Of a DNA stretch of 64,000 nt, positions 16,564 to 25,280 are shown piece after piece. Below the pieces are notes generated by a model. That model had not been told where the DNA came from, did not search any database, and worked only from the letters and a program-made list of their open reading frames with translations. A program made the translations under genes and the position numbers. Positions within the stretch are counted from its first letter, which is position 1, and each line of letters opens with the position of its first letter. The stretch comes from Clostridium sp. GTDB lineage: Bacteria; Bacteroidota; Bacteroidia; Bacteroidales; Muribaculaceae. The DNA is taken from NCBI GenBank assembly GCA_023666615.1, contig JAMPBQ010000002.1, forward strand, positions 26,885 to 90,884, given 5' to 3'.

Positions 16564-17769
16564 TTAGATTTCCGGGGCGAAGCGTCGGGAGAAGATTGAG
16601 CAAACGAAAACGAGTACTGCGAGCACTACGAAAGCTATTGCCGTAGAATGCATTACATTGCCTAAACCCACCAGTGGCGACACCACTCCGCCCACGATAT
16701 ACCCCATTATGCCCAAGAGGGCCGAAGCCTCGCCGGCATGGCCTCGCCCTTCGTTCATGGCCAAAGTGTTGGTAGTAGTGAAAATCAAGCCAAGTCCAAA
16801 AAGCATCAATCCCATGCACACCTCAAAAAGCGCCATGCTCTTCACATGCCAAAGGGCGAAAGCCTGAGCTGCCGCGCCCAAAAGAAGGAGCGCGGCGCCA
16901 ATCGTAGCAGCCTTCTTCAGGGGCTTGAACCGCATGGCCAAAGTGGCGCCGCAGACTACAAAGAGCGCGTTGCCGCCGATGATCAATCCATACTGCGTCT
17001 GGGAGAAGCCATAATGCGTCTGCAGAATGAACGGAGTGGCGGAGATGTAGGCGAAAAGCAAACCCAAGGCCAGTCCCTTGAACGTGACGTGCAGCATAAA
17101 CCTGCCATTGCCAATCAACCCCTTATATCCATCGAAAGATTGCCAAATCGACCCTTTCGCCCGCTTGGAGGGCGGCAGCGTCTCCTTTCCGAAGAGGGTC
17201 ATCACCCAAATTACCCCCGCCAAAATGGCCAACACCACGAATATGCCCTTCCACCCGTAGGCGTCGGCCGTGACGCCTCCAAGCACCGGCGCCGAAGCCG
17301 GCGCCACGCCGTTGATGGCCCCGATTAAGGCCATCATTTTGGCCAACTGCCTACCGCCATATAGATCCGCCGGCATAGTGCGCGCCAGCATGTAGCCAGC
17401 AGAAGCCCCCACGCCCTGAAAAAATCTGCAAGCTATGAAGAAATGAATAGTAGGCGAATGCACGCTCACGATGGCAGCGGCGATGAAGAGCAGCAATGCG
17501 ACCAGCAACACCGGCTTTCGACCATAGCGGTCGCTGATAGGGCCAAGCAGCAGCTGCCCCACGGCCAGACCGGCCATGCCCAAGGTCAAGCCCATCTGCA
17601 CAGTTGGGATAGAGGCGTGGAAGAATCTGCACATTGCAGGCAGGGCGGGGGTAAACATATCATTTACGAACGAGCCCAGCATGCTCAGCATCACCATCAG
17701 CGTGACGAAATACCACACATGTACCTTCACGGCCGGCTGCGGCCCATCCTGATTCAATTCATTTCCCAT
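16564..17769 (-). CDS. Bcr/CflA-type multidrug MFS exporter
   Basis: 401 residues from ATG 17769 (the TTG two codons upstream is less likely). Twelve hydrophobic segments; MFS motif A after TM2 (GPISDRYGRKPVLL) and the drug:H+ antiporter motif C-like segment (AINGVAPASAPVLGG) in TM5 place it in the Bcr/CflA subfamily. It would export a small drug-like compound from the cytoplasm by proton exchange. It lies upstream of blaI on the same strand, but blaI has its own promoter 34 nt below. Substrate unknown. Confidence 0.88.
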   Translation of the reverse strand: MGNELNQDGPQPAVKVHVWYFVTLMVMLSMLGSFVNDMFTPALPAMCRFFHASIPTVQMGLTLGMAGLAVGQLLLGPISDRYGRKPVLLVALLLFIAAAIVSVHSPTIHFFIACRFFQGVGASAGYMLARTMPADLYGGRQLAKMMALIGAINGVAPASAPVLGGVTADAYGWKGIFVVLAILAGVIWVMTLFGKETLPPSKRAKGSIWQSFDGYKGLIGNGRFMLHVTFKGLALGLLFAYISATPFILQTHYGFSQTQYGLIIGGNALFVVCGATLAMRFKPLKKAATIGAALLLLGAAAQAFALWHVKSMALFEVCMGLMLFGLGLIFTTTNTLAMNEGRGHAGEASALLGIMGYIVGGVVSPLVGLGNVMHSTAIAFVVLAVLVFVCSIFSRRFAPEI

Positions 17770-17911
17770 AGACAAAACGCTTTTTTACAAAAACAACAAA
17801 CCCAATCCGCCTTTAGTTTAATCCACGCAATCTTGGCATCATTGCATACACATCATAATCAATAATTTAACAAATCAATTAAAATTTTTTGAAAAATTTT
17901 TTCAAAATAAC

Positions 17912-17942
17912 TTTGTAGATTGGAAAAAGCGCATTACCTTTG
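17912..17942 (+). promoter_or_regulatory. Promoter of the ABC/efflux operon
   Basis: TTTG (17912-17915), 19 nt, TACCTTTG (17935-17942). It precedes the first ABC gene by 84 nt and directly abuts a palindromic operator. Confidence 0.78.
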
Positions 17943-17944
17943 CG

Positions 17945-17966
17945 GTGTATTAGTACAGTAGTACAC
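17945..17966 (+). promoter_or_regulatory. Imperfect 22-bp palindrome, probable YtrA/GntR operator
   Basis: Outer arms GTGTA and TACAC with inner symmetric positions (TA..T and A.TA) give a 22-bp dyad starting 2 nt after the -7 box, where the transcription start should be. GntR-family operators are dyads of this size, and the operon encodes a YtrA-subfamily GntR protein, so autoregulation is the natural inference. Confidence 0.65.
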
Positions 17967-18026
17967 TACGACAATATTTAACTATTACACGAATCAACCA
18001 TAATAAATCAACCAAACCACAGAATA

Positions 18027-18869
18027 ATGCTTGACATCACCAACCTCACATTCGCTTACCCCAAGCAGACCCAGCCGGTGATCAGCGGCCTGAACCTGAA
18101 GATAGAAGCCGGAGGCGTCTACGGCCTTCTTGGCCCCAACGGGGCGGGCAAGAGCACCCTCCTGTATCTCATCTCCGGCCTTCTCACCCCTAAGGAAGGC
18201 AAGGTGGAGCTGTTCGGCGCCGACAACCGCCTGCGCCGCCCCGATACGCTGGCCGACATCTTTATCGTGCCTGAAGAGTTCGCCCTCCCCAATGTCAGGC
18301 TCTCCTCCTACGTAAAGAGCTACGCCCCCTTCTATCCCCGATTCTCAATGGAGGACATGAAGGCGCACCTCGAGACATTCGAAATGGGAGGCTGCGACTT
18401 CAGTCTGGGCGCCCTCTCCATGGGGCAGAAAAAGAAAATATACATGAGCTTCGCCCTGGCCACCAACACCCCGCTGATGCTCATGGACGAGCCCACCAAC
18501 GGCCTTGACATACCCGGCAAGGCGAGCTTCCGCCGCTTCATAGCATCAAAGGTGGACGAGACCCGCTCCATCATAATCTCCACCCACCAAGTGCGCGACA
18601 TCGACCAGCTCCTTGACCATGTGGCCATAATCGACCGCCACGCCCTGCGCCTGGTGGCCTCCATGCAGGAGGTATCGGAAAAACTGACGTTCAAGCTTAC
18701 CAACAATCCCCAAGAAATAGAATCAGCACTGCTGAAGATGGCTGACATCAACGGCACGCTCATAGTCAAGCCCAACGACGAGGGCGGCGAGACAAACGTC
18801 AACCTTGAGCTCCTCTTCCAGCTGGCCACAACCCAACCCGAAACAATCTCAAAAATTTTCCGCCAATGA
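18027..18869 (+). CDS. ABC transporter ATP-binding protein (ABC-2 type)
   Basis: 280 residues. Walker A GPNGAGKST (~39-47), signature LSMGQKKK, Walker B LMLMDEPTNGLD and the switch His in STHQVRD. The C-terminal ~70 residues are a divergent regulatory extension. It energises the membrane protein encoded by the next gene, which overlaps it by ATGA. It is the first gene of the operon, and the pairing of such an ATPase with a YtrA-type GntR regulator resembles the ytr operons of Firmicutes, whose ATPases respond to cell-wall stress. Substrate unknown. Confidence 0.92.
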   Translation: MLDITNLTFAYPKQTQPVISGLNLKIEAGGVYGLLGPNGAGKSTLLYLISGLLTPKEGKVELFGADNRLRRPDTLADIFIVPEEFALPNVRLSSYVKSYAPFYPRFSMEDMKAHLETFEMGGCDFSLGALSMGQKKKIYMSFALATNTPLMLMDEPTNGLDIPGKASFRRFIASKVDETRSIIISTHQVRDIDQLLDHVAIIDRHALRLVASMQEVSEKLTFKLTNNPQEIESALLKMADINGTLIVKPNDEGGETNVNLELLFQLATTQPETISKIFRQ

Positions 18870-19666
18870 AAACCGAATGCACCCAACTGCTGCAGCTTCT
18901 GCGCCTGGAGATGCGCGACAACGGCAAGAAATACCTGATGTGGATTGGCATAATCTTCATCACCCTGGCGGCTGTGACAGCCTTCGCCACCACCCAAACG
19001 TATGATCAATACACCAGCGAATGGCGCGTCGGGATTTCCGACCCCATGACCTCGACCATGGATATTCTTTTCTGGTTCGGATTCGTTTCGGCCAGCTGCG
19101 TCTTCGCCTCGCAGGTGTTCTCCCCACTCACCACAAAGGGCGGAGTGATTTCCTTCCTCATGCTTCCCGCCACTCAGCTCAACAAATACATCGTGCGCTG
19201 GCTGCTGTTTGTGCCCGCGTTCATCCTGACATTTATCATATGCTTTGAGCTCGTGGACATGGGGCGCGCCGCGGCCTTGACAACAATGCTTCCCACCGCC
19301 GAAAGAGTCCACCTCACAGGCTTCGACTTTATGCCGTCCGACATAACCGACACAAGCTTGGCCATATCGCTCAGCCTGCTGCTTCCATCCTTCTATGTTC
19401 TCGGCAGCGCCATTTGGCCCAAGCGGTCATTCCTCTACACCACCCTTTGGCTTGGCGGATTGGTGACGATCTGCTCCGTGGCCGCGGCCATCTACTACAC
19501 CTTCCTGCTCAGCGGCGAGCACATTCCTGACAGCCTGCGGCACAGCCACATCAACCAGGAAGCCATCATAAAGACAATCATCGGCTTGGCCATCGCCGGC
19601 TGCCTCGTGAATTACGTCCTGGCTTATTTCCGCTTCAAGGAGACAGAAATAATACAGCGCTGGTAA
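18866..19666 (+). CDS. ABC-2 type membrane protein
   Basis: 266 residues with six predicted transmembrane helices (for example ~24-43, ~66-84, ~111-130, ~170-190, ~200-222, ~238-256). No signal peptide. Starts inside the stop of the ATPase gene (ATGA), so stoichiometric coupling is likely. It would form the channel half of an ABC-2 exporter or a bacitracin/cell-wall-stress type system. Family assigned from topology and neighbour more than from sequence motif. Confidence 0.78.
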   Translation: MKTECTQLLQLLRLEMRDNGKKYLMWIGIIFITLAAVTAFATTQTYDQYTSEWRVGISDPMTSTMDILFWFGFVSASCVFASQVFSPLTTKGGVISFLMLPATQLNKYIVRWLLFVPAFILTFIICFELVDMGRAAALTTMLPTAERVHLTGFDFMPSDITDTSLAISLSLLLPSFYVLGSAIWPKRSFLYTTLWLGGLVTICSVAAAIYYTFLLSGEHIPDSLRHSHINQEAIIKTIIGLAIAGCLVNYVLAYFRFKETEIIQRW

Positions 19667-19682
19667 ACCAAAACTTTTTGAA

Positions 19683-20072
19683 ATGGAATTTACAGAAAAC
19701 GCAAAGCCAATATACCTCCAGATAGCCGACCGCATCTGCGACGAAATACTCGGCGGAGTGTACGCCCCCGACAGCCGCATCCCATCGGTGAGGGAGTACG
19801 CGATCTCCGTGCAGGTGAACGCCAACACGGTGATGCGGAGCTACCTCCACCTGGCCGCTAAGGACATCATAGCCAACAAGCGCGGAGTGGGATTCTTCAC
19901 CACCGCCGACGCCGCGGAGAAGATACACCAATGGCGAAAGGCCGAATTCTTCGACCACGAGGCCAACTACTTCTTCTCCCGCCTCCGCACCATGGGCGTC
20001 ACCCCCGAGGCGCTGCTCGACCTCTACGCCAACTATTTGAAATCAAAGGACTCTGAAAACGCAATGTCATGA
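19683..20072 (+). CDS. GntR family regulator, YtrA subfamily
   Basis: 129 residues. The N-terminal winged helix is a clear GntR domain (PIYLQIADRICDEILGGVY, SRIPSVREYAISVQVNANTVMRSYLHL), followed by only ~50 residues of short helical dimerisation tail, which defines the YtrA subfamily (no ligand pocket of FadR/HutC type). These regulators usually repress their own ABC operon. A 22-bp dyad at the operon promoter (17945-17966) is the likely target. The gene overlaps the next by ATGA. Confidence 0.92.
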   Translation: MEFTENAKPIYLQIADRICDEILGGVYAPDSRIPSVREYAISVQVNANTVMRSYLHLAAKDIIANKRGVGFFTTADAAEKIHQWRKAEFFDHEANYFFSRLRTMGVTPEALLDLYANYLKSKDSENAMS

Positions 20073-20836
20073 AAAAAACCTCCTACATAATAATCGCCCT
20101 TGCCATACTCCCGCTGGCTATGGTGTTTCTCTCCCCATTCATAATTTCGCTCTATGCCGACGACGATTCAACGCGGCGCCAAATGGGCATAGACATTTCC
20201 AAGAGCCTCACCGAAATCAGCGCTCCGGCCTTCAACAAAGCAAAAATTGAAATCAAGGACCTTGGCTCCACCCCCGACGTCTGCGTCGTGGCGCGAAAAG
20301 GCGAGGCAAACAGAATCTTGGTCGCCGACAACGTCGCCTCCATGCTCTCATTCAATGCCGAAGGGCAAACCCTCAAGATAAGCATAGCCGTTGAGGACGG
20401 CGATTTCCATTATCTGCGGGGCGACACATTGATGATAATTGAGGCGCCAAGCCTGGAGGCGCTAAGCCTGAACGACCTCAACATCCTGAAGCTTGTAGGA
20501 TTCTCTGGCCAGGACATAGCCATAAAATTCGACCAGGACATCTACATGCGCGATTGCCAATTCGACTCAGCCGACCTTGTCGACGCCGGCAAGCTATGCC
20601 TGACTAACAGCCGCGTCGGCCACGCCCGGGTGGAGGCCGAATCCTACTTCAAGACATTCACCGACGATTCACGCATCGATTCAATGACAGTCACCACAAG
20701 CTCGCGCCGCCTGTATTTCACATACACCGACGCCAACATAGGCATCCTGCAAATCCTGCCCGAAGGGAAAGAGGCCGTCATCAAGCTCAACGGACAAATC
20801 ACCATAAACAACGACAGCCATGCCAGCAATGATTAA
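20069..20836 (+). CDS. Membrane-anchored beta-helix-like protein, DUF2807-like
   Basis: 255 residues: N-terminal membrane anchor or signal (IIIALAILPLAMVFLSPFII), then short repeating beta motifs (NRILVADNVASMLSF, LSLNDLNILKLVGF, LVDAGKLCLTNSRVG) like the DUF2807 auto-transporter-adhesin head fold found often beside GntR/ABC genes in Bacteroidetes. Its stop overlaps the next ABC gene by 17 nt. Probably periplasmic side, function unknown. Assignment rests on repeat pattern and context, so it is moderate. Confidence 0.65.
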   Translation: MKKTSYIIIALAILPLAMVFLSPFIISLYADDDSTRRQMGIDISKSLTEISAPAFNKAKIEIKDLGSTPDVCVVARKGEANRILVADNVASMLSFNAEGQTLKISIAVEDGDFHYLRGDTLMIIEAPSLEALSLNDLNILKLVGFSGQDIAIKFDQDIYMRDCQFDSADLVDAGKLCLTNSRVGHARVEAESYFKTFTDDSRIDSMTVTTSSRRLYFTYTDANIGILQILPEGKEAVIKLNGQITINNDSHASND

Positions 20837-21509
20837 GCTCACCGACATCAACAAGACCTATCCCGGCGCCGTGCCCCTGCACGTGCTCAAGGGCATCAAC
20901 CTGGAAATAGAGAAGGGAGAATTGGTCTCGATCATGGGCGCGTCTGGTTCGGGAAAGTCCACCCTGCTCAACATCCTCGGAATCCTTGACAATTACGATA
21001 CAGGCGAATACATCCTCGACGGCACCCTCATACGCGGCCTGAGCGAGAACAAGGCCGCCGAGCTCCGAAACCACAAAATCGGATTCGTGTTCCAGTCCTT
21101 CAACCTCATCAACTACAAGGACGCCCTGGAGAACGTGGCCCTACCGCTCTACTACCAAGGCGTGTCGCGCCGCAAGCGCAACGCCCTCGCCCTGCAGCAG
21201 CTGGACCGAATGGGCCTGAAGGACTGGAGCCACCACCTCCCCTCCGAAATGTCAGGCGGACAGAAGCAGCGCGTGGCCATTGCGAGGGCGCTGATCACCA
21301 ACCCCGCCGTGCTCCTGGCCGACGAGCCCACCGGCGCCCTGGACAGCAAGACCTCGGTGGAGGTGATGCAGATTTTCCGCCAGCTCAACTCCGAAGGCGT
21401 CACCACCGTCATCGTCACCCACGACCCCAAAGTGGCCCAGCAGACCAACCGCATGATACGCATCGTCGACGGCCTGATCGTGCCGAATCAGGATATTCTT
21501 AATTCATAA
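20820..21509 (+). CDS. ABC transporter ATP-binding protein, MacB/LolD type
   Basis: 229 residues. Walker A MGASGSGKST, Q-loop region FVFQSFNLI, signature MSGGQKQRVAIARAL, Walker B VLLADEPTGALD and H-loop VTHD. Size and sequence fit the MacB/LolD/FtsE group that powers mechanotransmission-type transporters. Two MacB-like membrane proteins follow. A start at 20829 (MIKLTD) is also possible and would shorten the overlap with the preceding gene. Confidence 0.94.
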   Translation: MPAMIKLTDINKTYPGAVPLHVLKGINLEIEKGELVSIMGASGSGKSTLLNILGILDNYDTGEYILDGTLIRGLSENKAAELRNHKIGFVFQSFNLINYKDALENVALPLYYQGVSRRKRNALALQQLDRMGLKDWSHHLPSEMSGGQKQRVAIARALITNPAVLLADEPTGALDSKTSVEVMQIFRQLNSEGVTTVIVTHDPKVAQQTNRMIRIVDGLIVPNQDILNS

Positions 21510-21532
21510 TTCATAATTCGCAATTCATAATT
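21501..21532 (+). repeat. AATTCAT microrepeat between ABC ATPase and permease
   Basis: Four imperfect copies of AATTCAT(A) begin at the stop codon of the ATPase gene and end 8 nt before the next start. The same unit, same orientation relative to transcription, occurs between recR and the GNAT gene (63450-63489). Confidence 0.85.
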
Positions 21533-21540
21533 GGATTAAG

Positions 21541-22761
21541 ATGTTTGACTTAGCAAAAGAAATATGGCAGACTATGACCACCAACAAGCTGCGCACCATC
21601 CTTACGGGCGTGTCAGTGGCTTGGGGCATATTCATGCTGATTCTCCTTCTGTCAATAGCCAACGGCGTGGTGCGCCAATCGCAGGAGCAAAGCCTGCGCA
21701 ACGACCCCTTCCGCATCTCGGTATGGTCCGGCTACACATCGCGCCCCTACCAGGGAATGAAGATGGGCAGAAGAATAAATTTCAAGGGCGGCGACATTTC
21801 GGCCTTTGACCACACTCGCTCCCCCTACATTGAATCCGTCTCCGGCACCATCAGCCTCTCCGGCCAGATTTCCACTCCGCGCGATTATCTTACGCAATCG
21901 TCCTCCGAAGGCGTTTTTCCCAAGGATATGAACCAGCGCTACAAAATCGTGCAGGGCCGCTGGATCAACCAGGCCGACATCAATGATTGCCGCAAGGTGG
22001 TGCTCCTGTGCGAAAACGACGCCAAGATTCTCTTCGAGGACATAGACCATGCCATTGGCCAGACGGTGAAGATAGGCAATGCGGCGTTCACCCTCGTTGG
22101 CATATACTCGCACGGCTGGGACGAGAGCCCCAAGGTGCCGTTCTCCACCGCCTACGCCCTCAATGGCTTCGACGGCCGCATATACGGCCTTGACGCCCAC
22201 CTGAAGGACGTAGAGACCGTGGAGCAGTCGGCCGAGGCCGAAAAGGAAGTGCGCAAGATTTTGGCCGATAAGCACAGGTTCGACCCCGAAGACCAATCCG
22301 CGGTGCATACCTACGACCGGTTTGAGAGCTACATCAGCAGCATGGAGAGCACCAAATACCTCACCTACGCAATGTGGACCATAGGCATCCTCACCCTCCT
22401 TACGGGCATAGTCGGCGTCAGCAACATCATGTTCGTCTCGGTGCGCGAGCGCACCCACGAAATAGGCATACGCCGCGCCATCGGGGCCAAGCCGCGCAAG
22501 ATTCTCAGCCAAATCATCATAGAGAGCGTGGCCCTCACCACATGCTTCGGATATATAGGCATCGTCATGGGCGTGGCCGCCACGGAGATCGTAAAGAAAG
22601 TGTTTGAAAACAACGAGCAATTCCCCATCAGCCCCACCGTAGACATAGTCATAGCCATCGAAGTGACGATAGCCCTGATCATAGCCGGAGCCCTGGCCGG
22701 AATCTTCCCCGCCATCCGAGCCCTCAAGGTCAAGCCCGTGGAGGCACTGATGGAAGAGTAA
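21541..22761 (+). CDS. MacB-like ABC permease (first of two)
   Basis: 406 residues. An N-terminal transmembrane helix (~20-40), a large periplasmic MacB-PCD domain (~45-270) and three C-terminal helices (~285-310, ~330-355, ~375-398). The cytoplasmic coupling motif VRERTHEIGIRRAIGAKPRKIL after TM2 is characteristic of FtsX/MacB permeases. Such proteins do not conduct substrate through the inner membrane but drive periplasmic partners. The adaptor and TolC-like genes downstream complete a tripartite pump. The two permeases probably form a heterodimer. Confidence 0.92.
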   Translation: MFDLAKEIWQTMTTNKLRTILTGVSVAWGIFMLILLLSIANGVVRQSQEQSLRNDPFRISVWSGYTSRPYQGMKMGRRINFKGGDISAFDHTRSPYIESVSGTISLSGQISTPRDYLTQSSSEGVFPKDMNQRYKIVQGRWINQADINDCRKVVLLCENDAKILFEDIDHAIGQTVKIGNAAFTLVGIYSHGWDESPKVPFSTAYALNGFDGRIYGLDAHLKDVETVEQSAEAEKEVRKILADKHRFDPEDQSAVHTYDRFESYISSMESTKYLTYAMWTIGILTLLTGIVGVSNIMFVSVRERTHEIGIRRAIGAKPRKILSQIIIESVALTTCFGYIGIVMGVAATEIVKKVFENNEQFPISPTVDIVIAIEVTIALIIAGALAGIFPAIRALKVKPVEALMEE

Positions 22762-22829
22762 AGCTTAAAGCTTTAAGTATAAAGTATTAAGTATTAAGGA
22801 TAAAGTGTAACGTGTTAAGTTTGAAGTAA
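22762..22829 (+). repeat. AT-rich repeat between the two permease genes
   Basis: Degenerate copies of TAAAGTATTAAGGAT / AAGCTTTAAGTAT. The unit matches the tandem repeat at 9874-9943, in the same orientation with respect to transcription. Confidence 0.75.
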
Positions 22830-22848
22830 AAATCAAAAGCTCCCTAAT

Positions 22849-24105
22849 ATGGTTTTCGACATAGACAACTGGAAAGAAATCACCGCCACTCTCGCCCGAA
22901 ACAAGACGCGCACCTTCCTCACGGCCTTCGGCATCTTCTGGGGCACCGCGATGCTGGCCCTGCTCATGGGCGGAGGCAAAGGCCTGCGCGGGCTGATGGA
23001 GAGCACCTTTTCAGGCTTCGCCTCAAATTCGGCGATACTCATATCCTACCGCACCACAATGCCATACAATGGCTACAAGAAGGGCATGAGGTGGAACATG
23101 ACAACCACCGACATCGACAACATGCGCCGAGCCATCCCCGAGCTATCCGCCGTGAGCCCTATGACCAGCGTCTGGACCACTATCAGCTACGGCTCCCGCA
23201 GCCAGTCGAACGTCTCGATCCAGGGCGTGGAGCCCAACTTCATGGAGGTGACCAATCCCGTGATACGCAGCGGCCGATTCATCAACGACAAGGACATAGC
23301 GCAGGACGCCAAAGTGTGCGTGCTGGGGAAAAACTGCGCCAACGGCCTATTCGGCGACGATGACCCCATCGGGAAGTTCGTTATGGCCAACAACGTGTAC
23401 TACCGCGTGGTAGGCGTGGTGAAGCAGCGCAACGACATGTCAATCGGCGGCTCCACCGACGACTCCATGTTCATCCCCATGAGCACAGCCCGGCGCACCT
23501 ACAATCGCGGAAACATCGTGGACTACGTCACCATCGTGGCAAAGGACAACGTGAAAATCTCCGACCTCAAGCAGAAAATCTTCCGCGTGATGAGGGCCAG
23601 CCATCCCCTGCACCCCGACGACGAGAACGCCCTGCGCGTGATTGACCTTTCTGAAATGTTCGAGCAAGTAGGCGCGCTGTTCTCCGGCATCGACATTCTC
23701 ATCCTCTTCGTGGGCCTAAGCTCGCTCATAGCCGGCATAATCGGCGTGGGCAACATCATGTGGATCATCGTGAAGGAGCGCACAAAGGAATTTGGCATAC
23801 GCCGCGCCCTGGGCGCCAAGCCGCGCATGGTGATGGAGCAAATCCTCTCGGAGAGCGCAATCCTCACCCTCATCGCCGGCACCGCGGGCATTTGCTTCGC
23901 CGTGGGCATCCTCGGCCTTGTCACTATGTCCATACGCACGGCCAACGCCGGCGTCCCCCAGCTTGAGGACATCGACTTCCAGCTCTCATTCAGCTTGGCC
24001 GTGGGCATAGCCATCCTCTTCATCGTCCTTGGCATGGCGGCCGGCACGATACCCGCGTTCAAGGCCATGCGCATCAAGCCCATCGAGGCCATGAATGATA
24101 AGTAG
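22849..24105 (+). CDS. MacB-like ABC permease (second of two)
   Basis: 418 residues with the same layout as the gene before it: N-terminal helix (~20-42), periplasmic domain, and three C-terminal helices with VKERTKEFGIRRALGAKPRMVM between TM2 and TM3. About a quarter to a third of residues appear shared with the first permease, so they are paralogues and probably a heterodimer with the LolD-like ATPase. The periplasmic domain differs in sequence, which could allow asymmetric substrate contact. Confidence 0.92.
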   Translation: MVFDIDNWKEITATLARNKTRTFLTAFGIFWGTAMLALLMGGGKGLRGLMESTFSGFASNSAILISYRTTMPYNGYKKGMRWNMTTTDIDNMRRAIPELSAVSPMTSVWTTISYGSRSQSNVSIQGVEPNFMEVTNPVIRSGRFINDKDIAQDAKVCVLGKNCANGLFGDDDPIGKFVMANNVYYRVVGVVKQRNDMSIGGSTDDSMFIPMSTARRTYNRGNIVDYVTIVAKDNVKISDLKQKIFRVMRASHPLHPDDENALRVIDLSEMFEQVGALFSGIDILILFVGLSSLIAGIIGVGNIMWIIVKERTKEFGIRRALGAKPRMVMEQILSESAILTLIAGTAGICFAVGILGLVTMSIRTANAGVPQLEDIDFQLSFSLAVGIAILFIVLGMAAGTIPAFKAMRIKPIEAMNDK

Positions 24106-24164
24106 TTTTTTTGCTTTGGCATTCGTTTTCAATCTATTTATTTGATAATAAACATCTAACATAT

Positions 24165-25262
24165 ATGAAAAAATTCTTTAAAATCCTGCTTTGGGTCATC
24201 ATTGCCGCGGTCTTCGTCGGCACATTCTTCTACCTATTCAAAAATTCACAGCCGAAGGAGACAATCTACAGCACCGAGATGGCGTCGATCGCCACCATCG
24301 AGCGCTCCACTGTGCTGACCGGCAAGATTGAGCCACGCGACGAAATCGAAATCAAGCCCCAAATCTCGGGCATCATCTCTGAAATATGCGTAGAGGCCGG
24401 CGATTACGTGAAGAAAGACGACATTATAGCCAAGATCAAGGTCATCCCCGACGAATCAAGCCTCAACTCCGCCCAAAACCGCGTAGACGTGGCCAAGCTC
24501 TCCCTTGACCTGGCCAAAACCGCCTATGACCGCAGCAAGGGCCTATACGAGAAGAAGTTTGAAAGCCGCGAAAACTTTGAGCAAGCAGAAAACGCCTATG
24601 AAAAGGCCAAGCAGGAGTACGCTGCGGCAGTCGACGCCCTCTCCATCGTAAGGGATGGCGTTTCGAGCGTCAACGCCCAGTCGAGCAATACCCTGGTGCG
24701 CGCCACGATCGACGGCCAGGTGCTTGAGATTCCCGTGAAGGTGGGCTCCTCCGTGATTCAGGCCAATACGATGAACGACGGCACCACCGTGGCCAAAATC
24801 GCCGACATGCGCAATCTCCTTTTTGTAGGAAAAGTGGACGAGACTGAAGTAGGCCTCCTCAAGCCCGGAATGGAGACCACCATTTCCATCGGCGCCCTGC
24901 CGGATGTGAAGAATGAGGCCGTGATAGAATACGTGGCGCCGAAGAGCACCGAGGAAAACGGCTCAAACACTTTTGAAATCAAGGCCGCGATCAATGTGCC
25001 CGAGGACGTGGAGCTCCGCGCGGGATACAGCGCCAACGCAGCCGTCACCCTGCAGAAGGCCGCCGACGTGCTCACGGTGCCCGAGAGCGTGATCGAATGG
25101 CAGGGCGACAGCACTTACGTCTATGTCCTCACAGCCGAGAATCCCCAGCAGTTCGAGCGCCGCGCCATCTCCACCGGCCTGAGCGACGGCGTAAAGATCG
25201 AAGTGAAGTCGGGCATCGAGCTCTCTGACAGCCTCAAGCTACGCTCTACTATTGTGCAATAA
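24165..25262 (+). CDS. HlyD/AcrA-type membrane-fusion protein
   Basis: 365 residues from ATG 24165 (MKKFFKILLWV). One N-terminal membrane anchor, a split lipoyl/barrel-sandwich domain (EIKPQISGIISEICVEAGDYVKKDDIIAKI and LVRATIDGQVLEIPVKVG), a helical hairpin of ~70 residues between them (~115-170), and beta-barrel plus membrane-proximal domains. It links the inner-membrane MacB-type complex to the TolC-like channel encoded next. Starts 60 nt after the second permease. Confidence 0.93.
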   Translation: MKKFFKILLWVIIAAVFVGTFFYLFKNSQPKETIYSTEMASIATIERSTVLTGKIEPRDEIEIKPQISGIISEICVEAGDYVKKDDIIAKIKVIPDESSLNSAQNRVDVAKLSLDLAKTAYDRSKGLYEKKFESRENFEQAENAYEKAKQEYAAAVDALSIVRDGVSSVNAQSSNTLVRATIDGQVLEIPVKVGSSVIQANTMNDGTTVAKIADMRNLLFVGKVDETEVGLLKPGMETTISIGALPDVKNEAVIEYVAPKSTEENGSNTFEIKAAINVPEDVELRAGYSANAAVTLQKAADVLTVPESVIEWQGDSTYVYVLTAENPQQFERRAISTGLSDGVKIEVKSGIELSDSLKLRSTIVQ

Positions 25263-25280
25263 CCAATCATCGCACCCGAT

